From a virus, in IMG/VR virus record IMGVR_UViG_3300009164_000341, positions 1 through 24,747 of that record: a stretch of 24,747 nt of DNA; one strand, given 5' to 3'. Position numbers and translations under genes: made by a program. Shown piece after piece: positions 13,218-20,279 of this stretch (positions are counted from its first letter, which is position 1; every line of letters begins with the position of its first letter). Under the pieces are notes generated by a model that was not told the origin of the DNA, searched no databases, and saw only the letters and a list, made by a program, of their open reading frames with translations.

Positions 13218-13825
13218 AGTGTCCTTTAGAAAAAACAGATCCAGGACATTACCAATACGTTGAACCAAATACAGTAAACAGTATATTAGCAATGATACGT
13301 AATCGCAATCCACCAGGCCTGCCAATTAATCGTATAAACAATCCACTAGTTTTTACAGACGAAAATGGATTTGCTAGATTAGACTTTCCAGAAAAAACAT
13401 ACTTTAGATTATTTAAACGCAGGTACAGTGAAAAGAAAAAGAAACGATTTTACGGTCCTATGTATGCAGTAATGTCAGTAGATAAACAACCCATAGCAAT
13501 AGTAACAACAAAAAAAGAAGCGTTACACATATTAAGTCAAAATCGAGCAAAGCGTAAAATATTTAAAAGACCTCATAAAGATAATAATGGAGAACGATTT
13601 GGTAATTTAGAGGTTGGTTCTTTTATATTAAAGTTACCCCGCGATTACAAGTATGATGTTAGTCATCGAGATCACCTGAATGATGTAAAGCATATAGTAG
13701 CCACAAAGAAATGTGCTGAATGTCCAAATAAGACTAGTACCAGAGGTGCATGCCATTGCGGATTTTGGAGCGTAATCAAAGACAGTACAGATGGTCGCCA
13801 ATGGTGGAGTAAGCAAGATATTTAA
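13214..13825 (+). CDS. Cysteine-cluster protein sharing the gp32 tail motif
   Basis: A basic 203-residue protein of unknown function. Residues 21-31, VNSILAMIRNR, repeat the C-terminal motif of gp32 (VNDILAMIRNR). The two DNA segments differ at many synonymous positions, so the match is kept at the protein level. A Lys/Arg-rich segment follows (about 72-79, then 112-120). Near the C-terminus CAECPNKTSTRGACHCGFW (about 173-191) places four cysteines and one histidine as in a small zinc site. The start has an AAGGAG Shine-Dalgarno and overlaps the previous gene by 4 bases. A replication role, such as a partner of the same target as the gp32 tail, is inference. Confidence 0.8.
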   Translation: MKCPLEKTDPGHYQYVEPNTVNSILAMIRNRNPPGLPINRINNPLVFTDENGFARLDFPEKTYFRLFKRRYSEKKKKRFYGPMYAVMSVDKQPIAIVTTKKEALHILSQNRAKRKIFKRPHKDNNGERFGNLEVGSFILKLPRDYKYDVSHRDHLNDVKHIVATKKCAECPNKTSTRGACHCGFWSVIKDSTDGRQWWSKQDI

Positions 13826-13905
13826 CGATATCAAAAGAAAGCTGAAAAACTCAAAGTGATTAATATAAGATTAACTGGAGAAGATCTCTTTAATTGAACA
13901 AATAG

Positions 13906-13928
13906 AGCAACCTATAGGTTGCTTTTTT
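13906..13928 (+). terminator. Intrinsic terminator before uvsW
   Basis: GCAACC at 13907-13912 pairs with GGTTGC at 13917-13922 around loop TATA, followed by six T residues. An extra A-T pair extends the stem. It closes the 12951-13825 unit. Confidence 0.85.
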
Positions 13929-13948
13929 ATGACTGAATATGTTATACT
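13919..13948 (+). promoter_or_regulatory. Promoter of uvsW with start-codon-proximal -10
   Basis: TATACT at 13943-13948 is a good -10. The best -35 is TTGCTT at 13919-13924, spacer 18, overlapping the terminator. The -10 ends six bases before the uvsW ATG at 13955, so the transcript should start at about the ATG itself. No Shine-Dalgarno is present. Confidence 0.45.
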
Positions 13949-13954
13949 GTATCT

Positions 13955-15406
13955 ATGACAGTTTGTACAATACATATCAAAGATGAAGTTAATATTAAAA
14001 TTAGCGGATTAGAAACAGCAACTCGTCGCCGACTAGAAAAAGAATTAAAGTTTTTTATGCCTTATGCCAGGCATACTCCAGCTTATAAACTAGGACGCTG
14101 GGATGGCTGTGTTGGTTTCTTTACACTAGGCGGCGCCAGCTTTTTTAATTTGCTGGATAAAATATTGCCAGTTATTGTTGATGAAGGCTACTCAGTTGAG
14201 ATTGATGATCTAAGAAAACAACACGACTTTAAGTTTCTCGAAGTAACAGAGATAACACACGAACAGACTATGTGGCCCAAAGGTCACGTTAACGAAGGCG
14301 CCCCAGTATTACTTAGAGATTATCAAGTTGATGCCATTAATAAGTTTTTAACTAATCTACAATGTGTACAAGAGATCAGCACAGGTGCTGGCAAAACAAT
14401 TACAACAGCTACATTATCTAAAAGTGTGCAGGACTATGGTAGAACACTGATTATTGTTCCCAACAAAGATCTAGTTAAACAAACATTAGAAGATTATGAA
14501 TTGTTGGGTCTTGATGTTGGTGTTTACTTTGGCGATAAAAAAGAACTAGGTAAGACACATACTATCTGTACGTGGCAAAGTCTTAACAGTGTACAAAAAC
14601 GATTTAAAGAAGGTGATAGTCCTATTAGTTTAGAAGAGTTCAGTGAAGACCTGGCCGCAATCATTGTTGACGAAGTTCATCAAGCCAAAGCAGATGTGCT
14701 CAAGGCATTACTCAGCGGCCCATTTGCCAATGTTCCTATCCGCTGGGGTTTAACAGGAACTATTCCTAAAGAAGATTTTGAGCAACTGGGTCTAGTAGCA
14801 TGTCTTGGTCCAGTGGTAAATAAGATAGCTGCCAAAGACTTACAAGACAAAGGGGTACTTGCTAATTGTCTAGTTAATATATTACAATTACAAGACACGT
14901 TATCTTATAACACGTATCAAGAAGAACTAGCATACTTGACTACAAACGTAAAACGAATTGATTTTATGGCTGAGTTCATTGGTAAACTAAGTCAGTCTGG
15001 AAACACATTGGTCTTAGTTGATAGAGTTAAAAGCGGCGAAATGTTAGTAGAGCGGCTACCTGACAGTAATTTTGTCAGTGGCGCAATGAAGACAACAGAT
15101 AGAAAAGAACAGTATGACGAAGTTAAAACGTCTACAAACAAAATTATTGTGGCGACTTATGGTGTGGCTGCTGTTGGTATTAATATACCTCGTATTTTTA
15201 ACCTAGTTCTTTTGGAACCTGGCAAAAGTTTTGTCCGTGTTATCCAAAGTATTGGTCGCGGTATAAGAAAAGCAGAAGACAAAGATCACGTAGAGATTTG
15301 GGACGTGACTAGTAGCGCAAAGTTTAGTAAACGACATCTTACTACGCGAAAGAAATATTATGAGGATGCAGGTTATCCTTATCAAGTACAAAAGGTAAAA
15401 TACTAA
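13955..15406 (+). CDS. uvsW: Superfamily 2 DNA helicase UvsW
   Basis: In T4, UvsW unwinds R-loops and branched DNA, regresses forks and helps switch from origin-dependent to recombination-dependent replication. The 483-residue protein has an N-terminal substrate-binding domain (1-115) containing YKLGRWDGCVGFF, typical of UvsW. Helicase motifs follow in order: Q-like LRDYQVDAI at 120-128, Walker A STGAGKT at 142-148, DEVH at 239-242, LTGT at 266-269, and motif VI RVIQSIGRGIRK near 425-436. Length is close to T4 UvsW (about 500). The ATG at 13955 lacks a Shine-Dalgarno and lies six bases from a -10, suggesting a leaderless start. The stop overlaps the next ATG by one base. Confidence 0.95.
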   Translation: MTVCTIHIKDEVNIKISGLETATRRRLEKELKFFMPYARHTPAYKLGRWDGCVGFFTLGGASFFNLLDKILPVIVDEGYSVEIDDLRKQHDFKFLEVTEITHEQTMWPKGHVNEGAPVLLRDYQVDAINKFLTNLQCVQEISTGAGKTITTATLSKSVQDYGRTLIIVPNKDLVKQTLEDYELLGLDVGVYFGDKKELGKTHTICTWQSLNSVQKRFKEGDSPISLEEFSEDLAAIIVDEVHQAKADVLKALLSGPFANVPIRWGLTGTIPKEDFEQLGLVACLGPVVNKIAAKDLQDKGVLANCLVNILQLQDTLSYNTYQEELAYLTTNVKRIDFMAEFIGKLSQSGNTLVLVDRVKSGEMLVERLPDSNFVSGAMKTTDRKEQYDEVKTSTNKIIVATYGVAAVGINIPRIFNLVLLEPGKSFVRVIQSIGRGIRKAEDKDHVEIWDVTSSAKFSKRHLTTRKKYYEDAGYPYQVQKVKY

Positions 15407-15906
15407 TGAATATATTAACAGTGGACAATCAAGCATTTGAATTAAATTCTTTGCCAGAAGAGGTAGATGATTTGAGGTATGCAGTTCTAGATTGGAATGA
15501 TCCGAAGAACGTGGACTATCACTTTGTGCCTTTGATCTTTATGGAAACATTCCATGCACCTGCCGCAGTGTTAAAGATTGGTGAACATATTATTCAAGTA
15601 CCCTTAGATTGGTATGTAGTTATAGGCGAAAAAGATCACGGTGATCCTGAAATTGTTCCTATTATGAATATCAATGACAGAGGTTTTAGTGCGTTTGTAT
15701 TCAATCCTATCAGTAGTTTTAGATTGGACTTTCAACCATTGGAAATTATCAATGTGTTTCAGGACATTCGCTGGTATACACCTAAACTTAAACATGGACA
15801 TATCTTGGCAGTTCCATTAGATAACAGCAATAAACCTCTATGTGCTTATTTCGTCAAGGAAACAAATAAACTTCCGGAAGTATTGTCTATTGAAAAGATG
15901 TATTGA
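15406..15906 (+). CDS. Phage protein of unknown function downstream of uvsW
   Basis: A 166-residue soluble protein, MNILTVDNQAFELNSLPEEV at the start, probably mostly beta. It has a hydrophobic and aromatic core (HFVPLIFMETFHAPAAVLKI; IIQVPLDWYVVIGEK) and no signal peptide or metal motif. I do not recognise a family. Translation is coupled to uvsW through the TAATG overlap at 15404-15408. Its last codons hold the -35 of the next promoter. Confidence 0.8.
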   Translation: MNILTVDNQAFELNSLPEEVDDLRYAVLDWNDPKNVDYHFVPLIFMETFHAPAAVLKIGEHIIQVPLDWYVVIGEKDHGDPEIVPIMNINDRGFSAFVFNPISSFRLDFQPLEIINVFQDIRWYTPKLKHGHILAVPLDNSNKPLCAYFVKETNKLPEVLSIEKMY

Positions 15907-15918
15907 AGACTGTATAAT
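15890..15918 (+). promoter_or_regulatory. Promoter with start-codon-proximal -10 for the gp62-like gene
   Basis: TTGAAA at 15890-15895 and TATAAT at 15913-15918, spacer 17. The -10 ends five bases before the ATG at 15924. No Shine-Dalgarno precedes that ATG, so a leaderless mRNA is predicted. Confidence 0.6.
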
Positions 15919-15923
15919 ACACT

Positions 15924-16412
15924 ATGGCAACTAAAGCTCCAATGTTAGACATGTTCAAGAAAGTATTGCCCGCGGCAGATACTAGGAACAAAGATTTTTA
16001 CGAGAGACTCAGTGACGAGGAAAAGAAAGGATTTAGTCCTTGGCTTATCCAACGCTATTTAAGTAGCGCAGAAAGTGCTACACCTGAAATGATTGAGCAT
16101 TACCTTATCATGACAAATAATTTAGTTAATACAGATTATAGTATAATTAAAGATCATCCAGAGTTAATGTGGAAACTAATGAGCATTGTCGGTGTTGGCA
16201 AATCAATGAAACATCCATATGTTGCCCCAGGTAAAGGTAAAAAGAAAAAAGGCAATGCTTTTAAATTGTGGTTACAGGAACAATATCCGCATTTAAATGA
16301 GCAAGAAATAGAAGTATGGTTCGGTATGTTTACTCGAGAACAAGCTAAAGACATGTTGGAACAATATCAAATTAAGGACAAAGATGTTATCGCTGGTGCA
16401 AATGACTTATAA
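15924..16412 (+). CDS. Possible sliding-clamp loader small subunit (gp62-like)
   Basis: A 162-residue, mainly helical protein. KKGFSPWLIQRYLSSAESAT followed by an Asn-rich helix (EHYLIMTNNLVN) resembles the start of marine T4-type gp62 proteins, which have an F/PW-x-I-N/Q-R-x-LS pattern then a helix. The middle is basic (PGKGKKKKGNAFKLWL) and the end is helical (LNEQEIEVWFGMFTREQAKD), also in keeping with that family. In T4, gp62 joins gp44 to load the clamp gp45. gp44 and gp45 are not in the window, and sequence conservation in gp62 is low, so the call is tentative. The ATG at 15924 has no Shine-Dalgarno and stands five bases from a -10. Confidence 0.5.
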   Translation: MATKAPMLDMFKKVLPAADTRNKDFYERLSDEEKKGFSPWLIQRYLSSAESATPEMIEHYLIMTNNLVNTDYSIIKDHPELMWKLMSIVGVGKSMKHPYVAPGKGKKKKGNAFKLWLQEQYPHLNEQEIEVWFGMFTREQAKDMLEQYQIKDKDVIAGANDL

Positions 16413-17082
16413 GTGCAAATATTGTAGTAAAGATTTTGCCAGAGAAAATACGTTGATATCACATATGTGTGAAAAGAAGCGTAGGATGAATGCCAAAGAT
16501 GACAAGCAGAATCGTATTGCTTATCAAAGTTGGTTAGTGTATAGAAAAATGATCATTACTAATGCCAAGCATGATAAGCCATATGATGACTTTATCAATG
16601 ACAGATATTACACGTCTTTCATGAAGCTGTCTAAGCATATCATTGATTTGAATTTAGATAAGCCTGAAGAGTTTGTCAAGTTTTTATTAAAGAACAGCGT
16701 TAAGATTGACGACTGGTGTAAGGCAGTTGTCTATGAAACTTATGTTAAAGATAGAACCAAAAAAGAAACTGTAGAACGAGCAATTGAGCGAAGTGTGTTA
16801 AATATGAAAGCATGGGCAGAAAAGACAGGCTTTAGTTGGGAAAATTATTTTCAACAAGTTAGCACACCAGAAGCAGTACAGGATATTAGAATGGGCCGTA
16901 TTAGTCCGTGGTGTACATTTGCCACAGACCAAGGCAGCAGACTTATTGATAGATTTGAACCCGGTCAGGTACAAAAACTAATTGAGTATATAGAGCCTCA
17001 AAGTTGGCGTGTCAAAGTTAAGAGACAACAGCAGGATGCTGATTGGGTACAACAAGTTTTTAATGAAGCGAGGATACAATGA
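16384..17082 (+). CDS. Zinc-finger protein of a type common in marine myoviruses, unknown role
   Basis: The protein opens with a single C2H2-like finger, YKCKYCSKDFARENTLISHM followed by C, giving Cys-x2-Cys and His-x-Cys ligands. About 190 mostly helical residues follow, with WAEKTGFSWENYF and RISPWC in the second half. I recall this layout from many T4-like marine phages without a known function. The finger suggests binding to DNA, RNA or a protein. Two starts are possible. ATG 16384 has an AAGGA Shine-Dalgarno at 16374-16378 and adds six residues. ATG 16402 begins right before the finger but has none. I used 16384, which overlaps the previous gene by 29 bases. The gene ends in an ATGA overlap with the next. 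Confidence 0.8.
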   Translation: MLSLVQMTYKCKYCSKDFARENTLISHMCEKKRRMNAKDDKQNRIAYQSWLVYRKMIITNAKHDKPYDDFINDRYYTSFMKLSKHIIDLNLDKPEEFVKFLLKNSVKIDDWCKAVVYETYVKDRTKKETVERAIERSVLNMKAWAEKTGFSWENYFQQVSTPEAVQDIRMGRISPWCTFATDQGSRLIDRFEPGQVQKLIEYIEPQSWRVKVKRQQQDADWVQQVFNEARIQ

Positions 17083-17327
17083 ATCAGTACAGTGAAAAGA
17101 GAAGAGTACCTAGACTCTTGGATAACCAAAAATCTAATAAGGCCAGTTTTCAAATGCTCAATGGCATGGCAGAGTTTACTGTAGATGGTGAACGTGTAAG
17201 TATGCCCACAGCAGAAGCATTTCATCGTTTACTAAAAAAGGTTGCTGTACTTGAACAACGATTAGCTGTTACTGATAATAAGGCTGCTCGAGCAGATCGA
17301 GTATCAAGGTCTAAGAATGAAAGATAA
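17079..17327 (+). CDS. Small basic protein with C-terminal coiled coil
   Basis: An 82-residue protein. The N-terminal half is basic (MNQYSEKRRVPRLLDNQKSN). The segment from about 45 to 70 (AFHRLLKKVAVLEQRLAVTD) is a short heptad-like coiled coil, suggesting a dimer. No family is recognised. It overlaps the previous gene by an ATGA and the next gene by 11 bases, so it belongs to one translationally coupled string running to 18104. Confidence 0.7.
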   Translation: MNQYSEKRRVPRLLDNQKSNKASFQMLNGMAEFTVDGERVSMPTAEAFHRLLKKVAVLEQRLAVTDNKAARADRVSRSKNER

Positions 17328-17544
17328 AGAAGATAACGTTCTAGAAGTTTATAAAGAAACATTATCATTGATCGATAAGCTAATTGTAGATTATGATCCA
17401 TTGGTAATAGCCGGAGTCATGATGGCGCAATCTTTGAGTTTGTATAAAAGTATATTAAGCGAAGAAGATTTTTCTAGTATAGTAACATCTATCATGGAAA
17501 AGAAAGACAAAGTTTATACTTTTACAACAAGGAGTTTACATTGA
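17317..17544 (+). CDS. Small helical protein, unknown function
   Basis: A 75-residue acidic, helical protein with LEVYKETLSLIDKLIVDYDP, then a hydrophobic helix (VIAGVMMAQSLSLYKSIL) that is too polar for a clear membrane span. It is followed by a helix containing EEDFSSIVTSIM. No family is recognised. Its start lies inside the previous gene and its TGA overlaps the TTG start of the DnaE-like gene, so it may be made in step with both. Confidence 0.7.
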   Translation: MKDKEDNVLEVYKETLSLIDKLIVDYDPLVIAGVMMAQSLSLYKSILSEEDFSSIVTSIMEKKDKVYTFTTRSLH

Positions 17545-18104
17545 GCACAGACGTCGACATTGACTTTGCAGACAGAGAAGAAATATTGAAATTGTTAGAT
17601 TATACTCCTGCAATGATCAAAGATGGGACCAAAGAAAAGAAACACAATACAGGCGTGTACTTTCACAACGCACCAGTGAATCCATTCACAGGGTTATCCA
17701 CAATAGATTACAAAAGTGCCGAAGACATGGGTTGGTTTAAAATTGACTTGCTTAATGTAGGCATCTACAATGACTTTGATAGCAACGAGCAGATTGACGA
17801 ACTGTTAACTAAAGAGCCAAATTGGGAGTTGTTAAACCACAAAGAAATTATAGAACAACTGTTTCATATTCACAATCATGCTGATACTGTTATGCGTATG
17901 AAGCCAGCAAGTGTGGAACAGCTAGCCATGGTCCTGGCTTGTATCCGTCCAGGGAAGAAACATTTAATTGGACAAAGTTGGTCTAAGATCAGTGAAGAAG
18001 TATGGACTAAGACCGATGACGTGTATAGTTTTAAACACAGCCACGCCATTGGATATGCTATGGCAATTGTATTGCAGATGAATAAACTAAGTTATAGCTT
18101 TTGA
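17541..18104 (+). CDS. Miniature DnaE-like protein (DNA polymerase III alpha palm/finger fragment)
   Basis: A 187-residue protein that reads like a compressed bacterial replicative polymerase. TDVDIDFADREEIL (residues 3-16) matches PDFDVDF of DnaE with its two catalytic aspartates (Asp4, Asp6 here). HNTGVYFH (36-43) matches the HAGGVVI strand. MGWFKIDLLN (63-72) matches GLVKFDFLGL with the third aspartate (Asp69). RPGKKHLIG (136-144) and FKHSHAIGYA (164-173) match RPG and F-x-KSH-x-x-AYA further on. Missing are the PHP domain, most of the palm and thumb, and the beta-binding and OB domains. Full DnaE has about 1,100 residues. The start is TTG at 17541 with an AAGGAG Shine-Dalgarno at 17529-17534. 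Activity cannot be judged from sequence. Confidence 0.75.
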   Translation: MSTDVDIDFADREEILKLLDYTPAMIKDGTKEKKHNTGVYFHNAPVNPFTGLSTIDYKSAEDMGWFKIDLLNVGIYNDFDSNEQIDELLTKEPNWELLNHKEIIEQLFHIHNHADTVMRMKPASVEQLAMVLACIRPGKKHLIGQSWSKISEEVWTKTDDVYSFKHSHAIGYAMAIVLQMNKLSYSF

Positions 18105-18460
18105 ACTAGTTGTATTTGACGACGTTTGATTCGTTTTGTAATGATATTTTGAAGACTAACTGCTTCGCCGTGCAGTATTTCAAAATCTTTAACATTATAC
18201 GTGCGTAAACTATAACTGAATTTCTTAAATTTTGGCCCTATGACTAAATTTATGGGCAATGAGCGATTGCTTTGCCACCACCATTCATCGCCCAATTCTA
18301 GAAATTCTTGCTTGTCTTCGGTACATGTAAGCACATTATAGACATATATGCTGGCCAGAGTATTGGTATAATTTTGAATAATTCCTAGAATTTCTTCCTC
18401 CCCCATTCTACATAGACTCAAGAAAGGGAATTTTTCTAATATATCGTTGTAATCTGCCAT
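18092..18460 (-). CDS. Minus-strand phage protein, unknown function
   Basis: A 122-residue soluble protein (MADYNDILEKFPFLSLCRMG at the start) with several aromatic residues (EWWWQSN) and a basic end (TKRIKRRQIQ). It converges on the DnaE-like gene, and the 3' ends overlap by 13 bases. It fills an otherwise empty interval, and an element GCTAAATA on the same strand ends six bases upstream of its ATG. These two facts make it more than a chance frame. No Shine-Dalgarno is seen. No family is recognised. It is divergent from the gene at 18513. Confidence 0.7.
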   Translation of the reverse strand: MADYNDILEKFPFLSLCRMGEEEILGIIQNYTNTLASIYVYNVLTCTEDKQEFLELGDEWWWQSNRSLPINLVIGPKFKKFSYSLRTYNVKDFEILHGEAVSLQNIITKRIKRRQIQLVQKL

Positions 18461-18466
18461 CGGTAA

Positions 18467-18474
18467 TATTTAGC
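18467..18474 (-). promoter_or_regulatory. Late-promoter-like element for the minus-strand gene
   Basis: Read on the minus strand this is GCTAAATA, ending six bases before the ATG at 18460. A start at T4 spacing would give a leader of about one base. Confidence 0.4.
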
Positions 18475-18499
18475 ACCGAATTCATTTCAATTAAAATTA

Positions 18500-18507
18500 A
18501 ATAAATA
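18500..18507 (+). promoter_or_regulatory. Late-promoter-like element for the structural-type gene
   Basis: AATAAATA ends five bases before the ATG at 18513, and no Shine-Dalgarno is present. It forms a divergent pair with the element at 18467-18474 in a 52-base intergenic space. Confidence 0.5.
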
Positions 18508-18512
18508 CAACT

Positions 18513-19295
18513 ATGAGCGACACATTTACATTATTAAGCTATCCGCAACGCAGTATACTAATATATGCCGAAGGACATAGCAGGACACAAAACATGCCAT
18601 TCAATACTACAAGAAAAACTATCTATAAGGGAGTGGATAGCACCCTGGGATTTGATGTTAAAAACCAAGACCGTAAGCCAGTTAATTTACTGGGAAAAGA
18701 TATTATGGTTAACATCATGCAAGTTAGAACTGGAGAACTTGTAGTTCAACGTAGAGCAGTGGCTGTAGAGCCAGAATCTGGATTTTGTGAGTTCACTGTT
18801 TTCAGCAGTGACCTGGTTGATTTGGATACAGGTATATATCAATTAAGTGCAGTGGTCTATGAAGCAGACGGCCGCGCAAAAAGCTTGTATACAGATCACA
18901 ATCGCAGAGTTACTTTGGAGTTAGAAGTAAGTGACGGAGCATATCCAAAATATTTACCAAGTGTAGGTCTAACATTTACACAACTAGGTAGCACTTGGAT
19001 TAGTCAACCTATCCCTAGTAACTTACAAAAGAATGATAGTAGTACATTGCATACTATACAAATTGGTGTCACCAATTACACCGGTACAGTTGAAGCACTA
19101 GTTAGTTTAGAATACGATAGTGGCGGGAACTATTTTCCAGTTAAATTTGTCAATGATAAATTCCAAATTCAGTTTGATGGCATAACAGACATTCAGGGTT
19201 GGAACTTTATAACAGATGCTCGCTGGGTGAAGATATTATATACTCCGGATAGCAATAACGCCGGAACAGTTGACAAAATACTTTACAGAAGTTAA
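18513..19295 (+). CDS. Probable virion structural protein, beta-rich
   Basis: A 260-residue protein built almost entirely of beta-type segments. The first half (FDVKNQDRKPVNLLGKDIMV to LELEVSDGAYPKY, about 45-150) resembles an Ig-like or baseplate-type beta sandwich: modified-chain phrases such as KPVNLLGKDI and TGIYQLSAVVYEADGRA are common in phage tail and baseplate proteins. The second half (about 155-258) looks like a second sandwich. There is no signal peptide. It has a late-type promoter element, which supports a virion role. The exact part of the particle is not known. The fold call is an impression from the strand pattern only. Confidence 0.65.
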   Translation: MSDTFTLLSYPQRSILIYAEGHSRTQNMPFNTTRKTIYKGVDSTLGFDVKNQDRKPVNLLGKDIMVNIMQVRTGELVVQRRAVAVEPESGFCEFTVFSSDLVDLDTGIYQLSAVVYEADGRAKSLYTDHNRRVTLELEVSDGAYPKYLPSVGLTFTQLGSTWISQPIPSNLQKNDSSTLHTIQIGVTNYTGTVEALVSLEYDSGGNYFPVKFVNDKFQIQFDGITDIQGWNFITDARWVKILYTPDSNNAGTVDKILYRS

Positions 19296-19307
19296 AATAG
19301 TAAGGTC

Positions 19308-20279
19308 ATGTCGGCCTTACAAACACTATTACAATCACGCATAAACGGTAGACCTAGCCCCAAGGGTTGGGTTAGCTTCAACTGTCCAATGTGCGTGGTA
19401 AATGGACAAAGTCGATTAGATACAAAACGTCGTGGTGGTATGATGTTTAATCCAGACGGAGCAGTTAGTTATCATTGCTTTAACTGTAATTTTAAAACAA
19501 GTTGGACACAGGGCAGAACACTGAGCTTTAAGATGCGTAAATTTATGCGTCAACTGGGTTTTGATGAAGCAGAAGTACAGCGTCTAAACTTAGAACTGCT
19601 AAGCCAAGCAGATGTAGAAACATTAGTACAACGTGAACCGGAACCAACATGGACTCCTAGTTGGCCTGACTACGATCTAGGATTTGAAGTAAGACCTTTA
19701 GACACTCCTGAGAAAATAGAATACCTACAACATAGACAAGTATATGATCTAGCAGTATGGTTAGAAACAGACACAACATACGCAGGATTAAACAATAGAG
19801 CTATACTGCCACTGACTTATGAAAATAGAATAGTAGGTTTTCAAAGTAGATACGTTGGAGAAATACCAGAGAAGTTTTCTAAGTATTATAAAAAAGCACC
19901 AGCAGACTATGTGTTTGGCCTAGACAACCAACGAGACAACAGACAGTTTGTTATCGTCACAGAAGGTGAGATGGATGCGTTACTGACCAGCGGGTTAAGT
20001 ATTGGCAGTAATAATTTAAGTGATAATCAAGCACAACTGATAGAAGACTTAAATATAGAGCCTATCGTGATTCCAGACGCAGATAAAGCAGGCAGAGACC
20101 TAGTAGAACGTGCCGCGGATTACGGGTGGAGTGTAAGTTTTCCTGAATGGGAGAACTGTAAAGACGTCAGTGACGCAGTAATGAAATATGGACGCTTGTT
20201 TGCTATTCACAGCATACTACAAGCCGCAGAACACAGTCCAACAAAAATTAGATTAATGGGAAAGAGATATTGTCAATGA
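19308..20279 (+). CDS. 61: DNA primase, gp61-like
   Basis: Primase makes the RNA primers for lagging-strand synthesis with the gp41 helicase. The 323-residue protein has an N-terminal zinc ribbon with Cys26-x2-Cys29 and Cys57-x2-Cys60 and the usual YHCFNCNFK turn. A central region with RAILPLTYENRIVGFQSRY is typical of TOPRIM primases. The TOPRIM motifs are VTEGEMDAL (Glu219) and PDADKAG (Asp257, Asp259). T4 gp61 has about 340 residues. The start codon at 19308 has AAGG only two bases upstream, a poor site, so translation may be weak. The stop overlaps the helicase ATG by four bases, so helicase and primase are coupled, as suits a complex acting together. Confidence 0.93.
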   Translation: MSALQTLLQSRINGRPSPKGWVSFNCPMCVVNGQSRLDTKRRGGMMFNPDGAVSYHCFNCNFKTSWTQGRTLSFKMRKFMRQLGFDEAEVQRLNLELLSQADVETLVQREPEPTWTPSWPDYDLGFEVRPLDTPEKIEYLQHRQVYDLAVWLETDTTYAGLNNRAILPLTYENRIVGFQSRYVGEIPEKFSKYYKKAPADYVFGLDNQRDNRQFVIVTEGEMDALLTSGLSIGSNNLSDNQAQLIEDLNIEPIVIPDADKAGRDLVERAADYGWSVSFPEWENCKDVSDAVMKYGRLFAIHSILQAAEHSPTKIRLMGKRYCQ

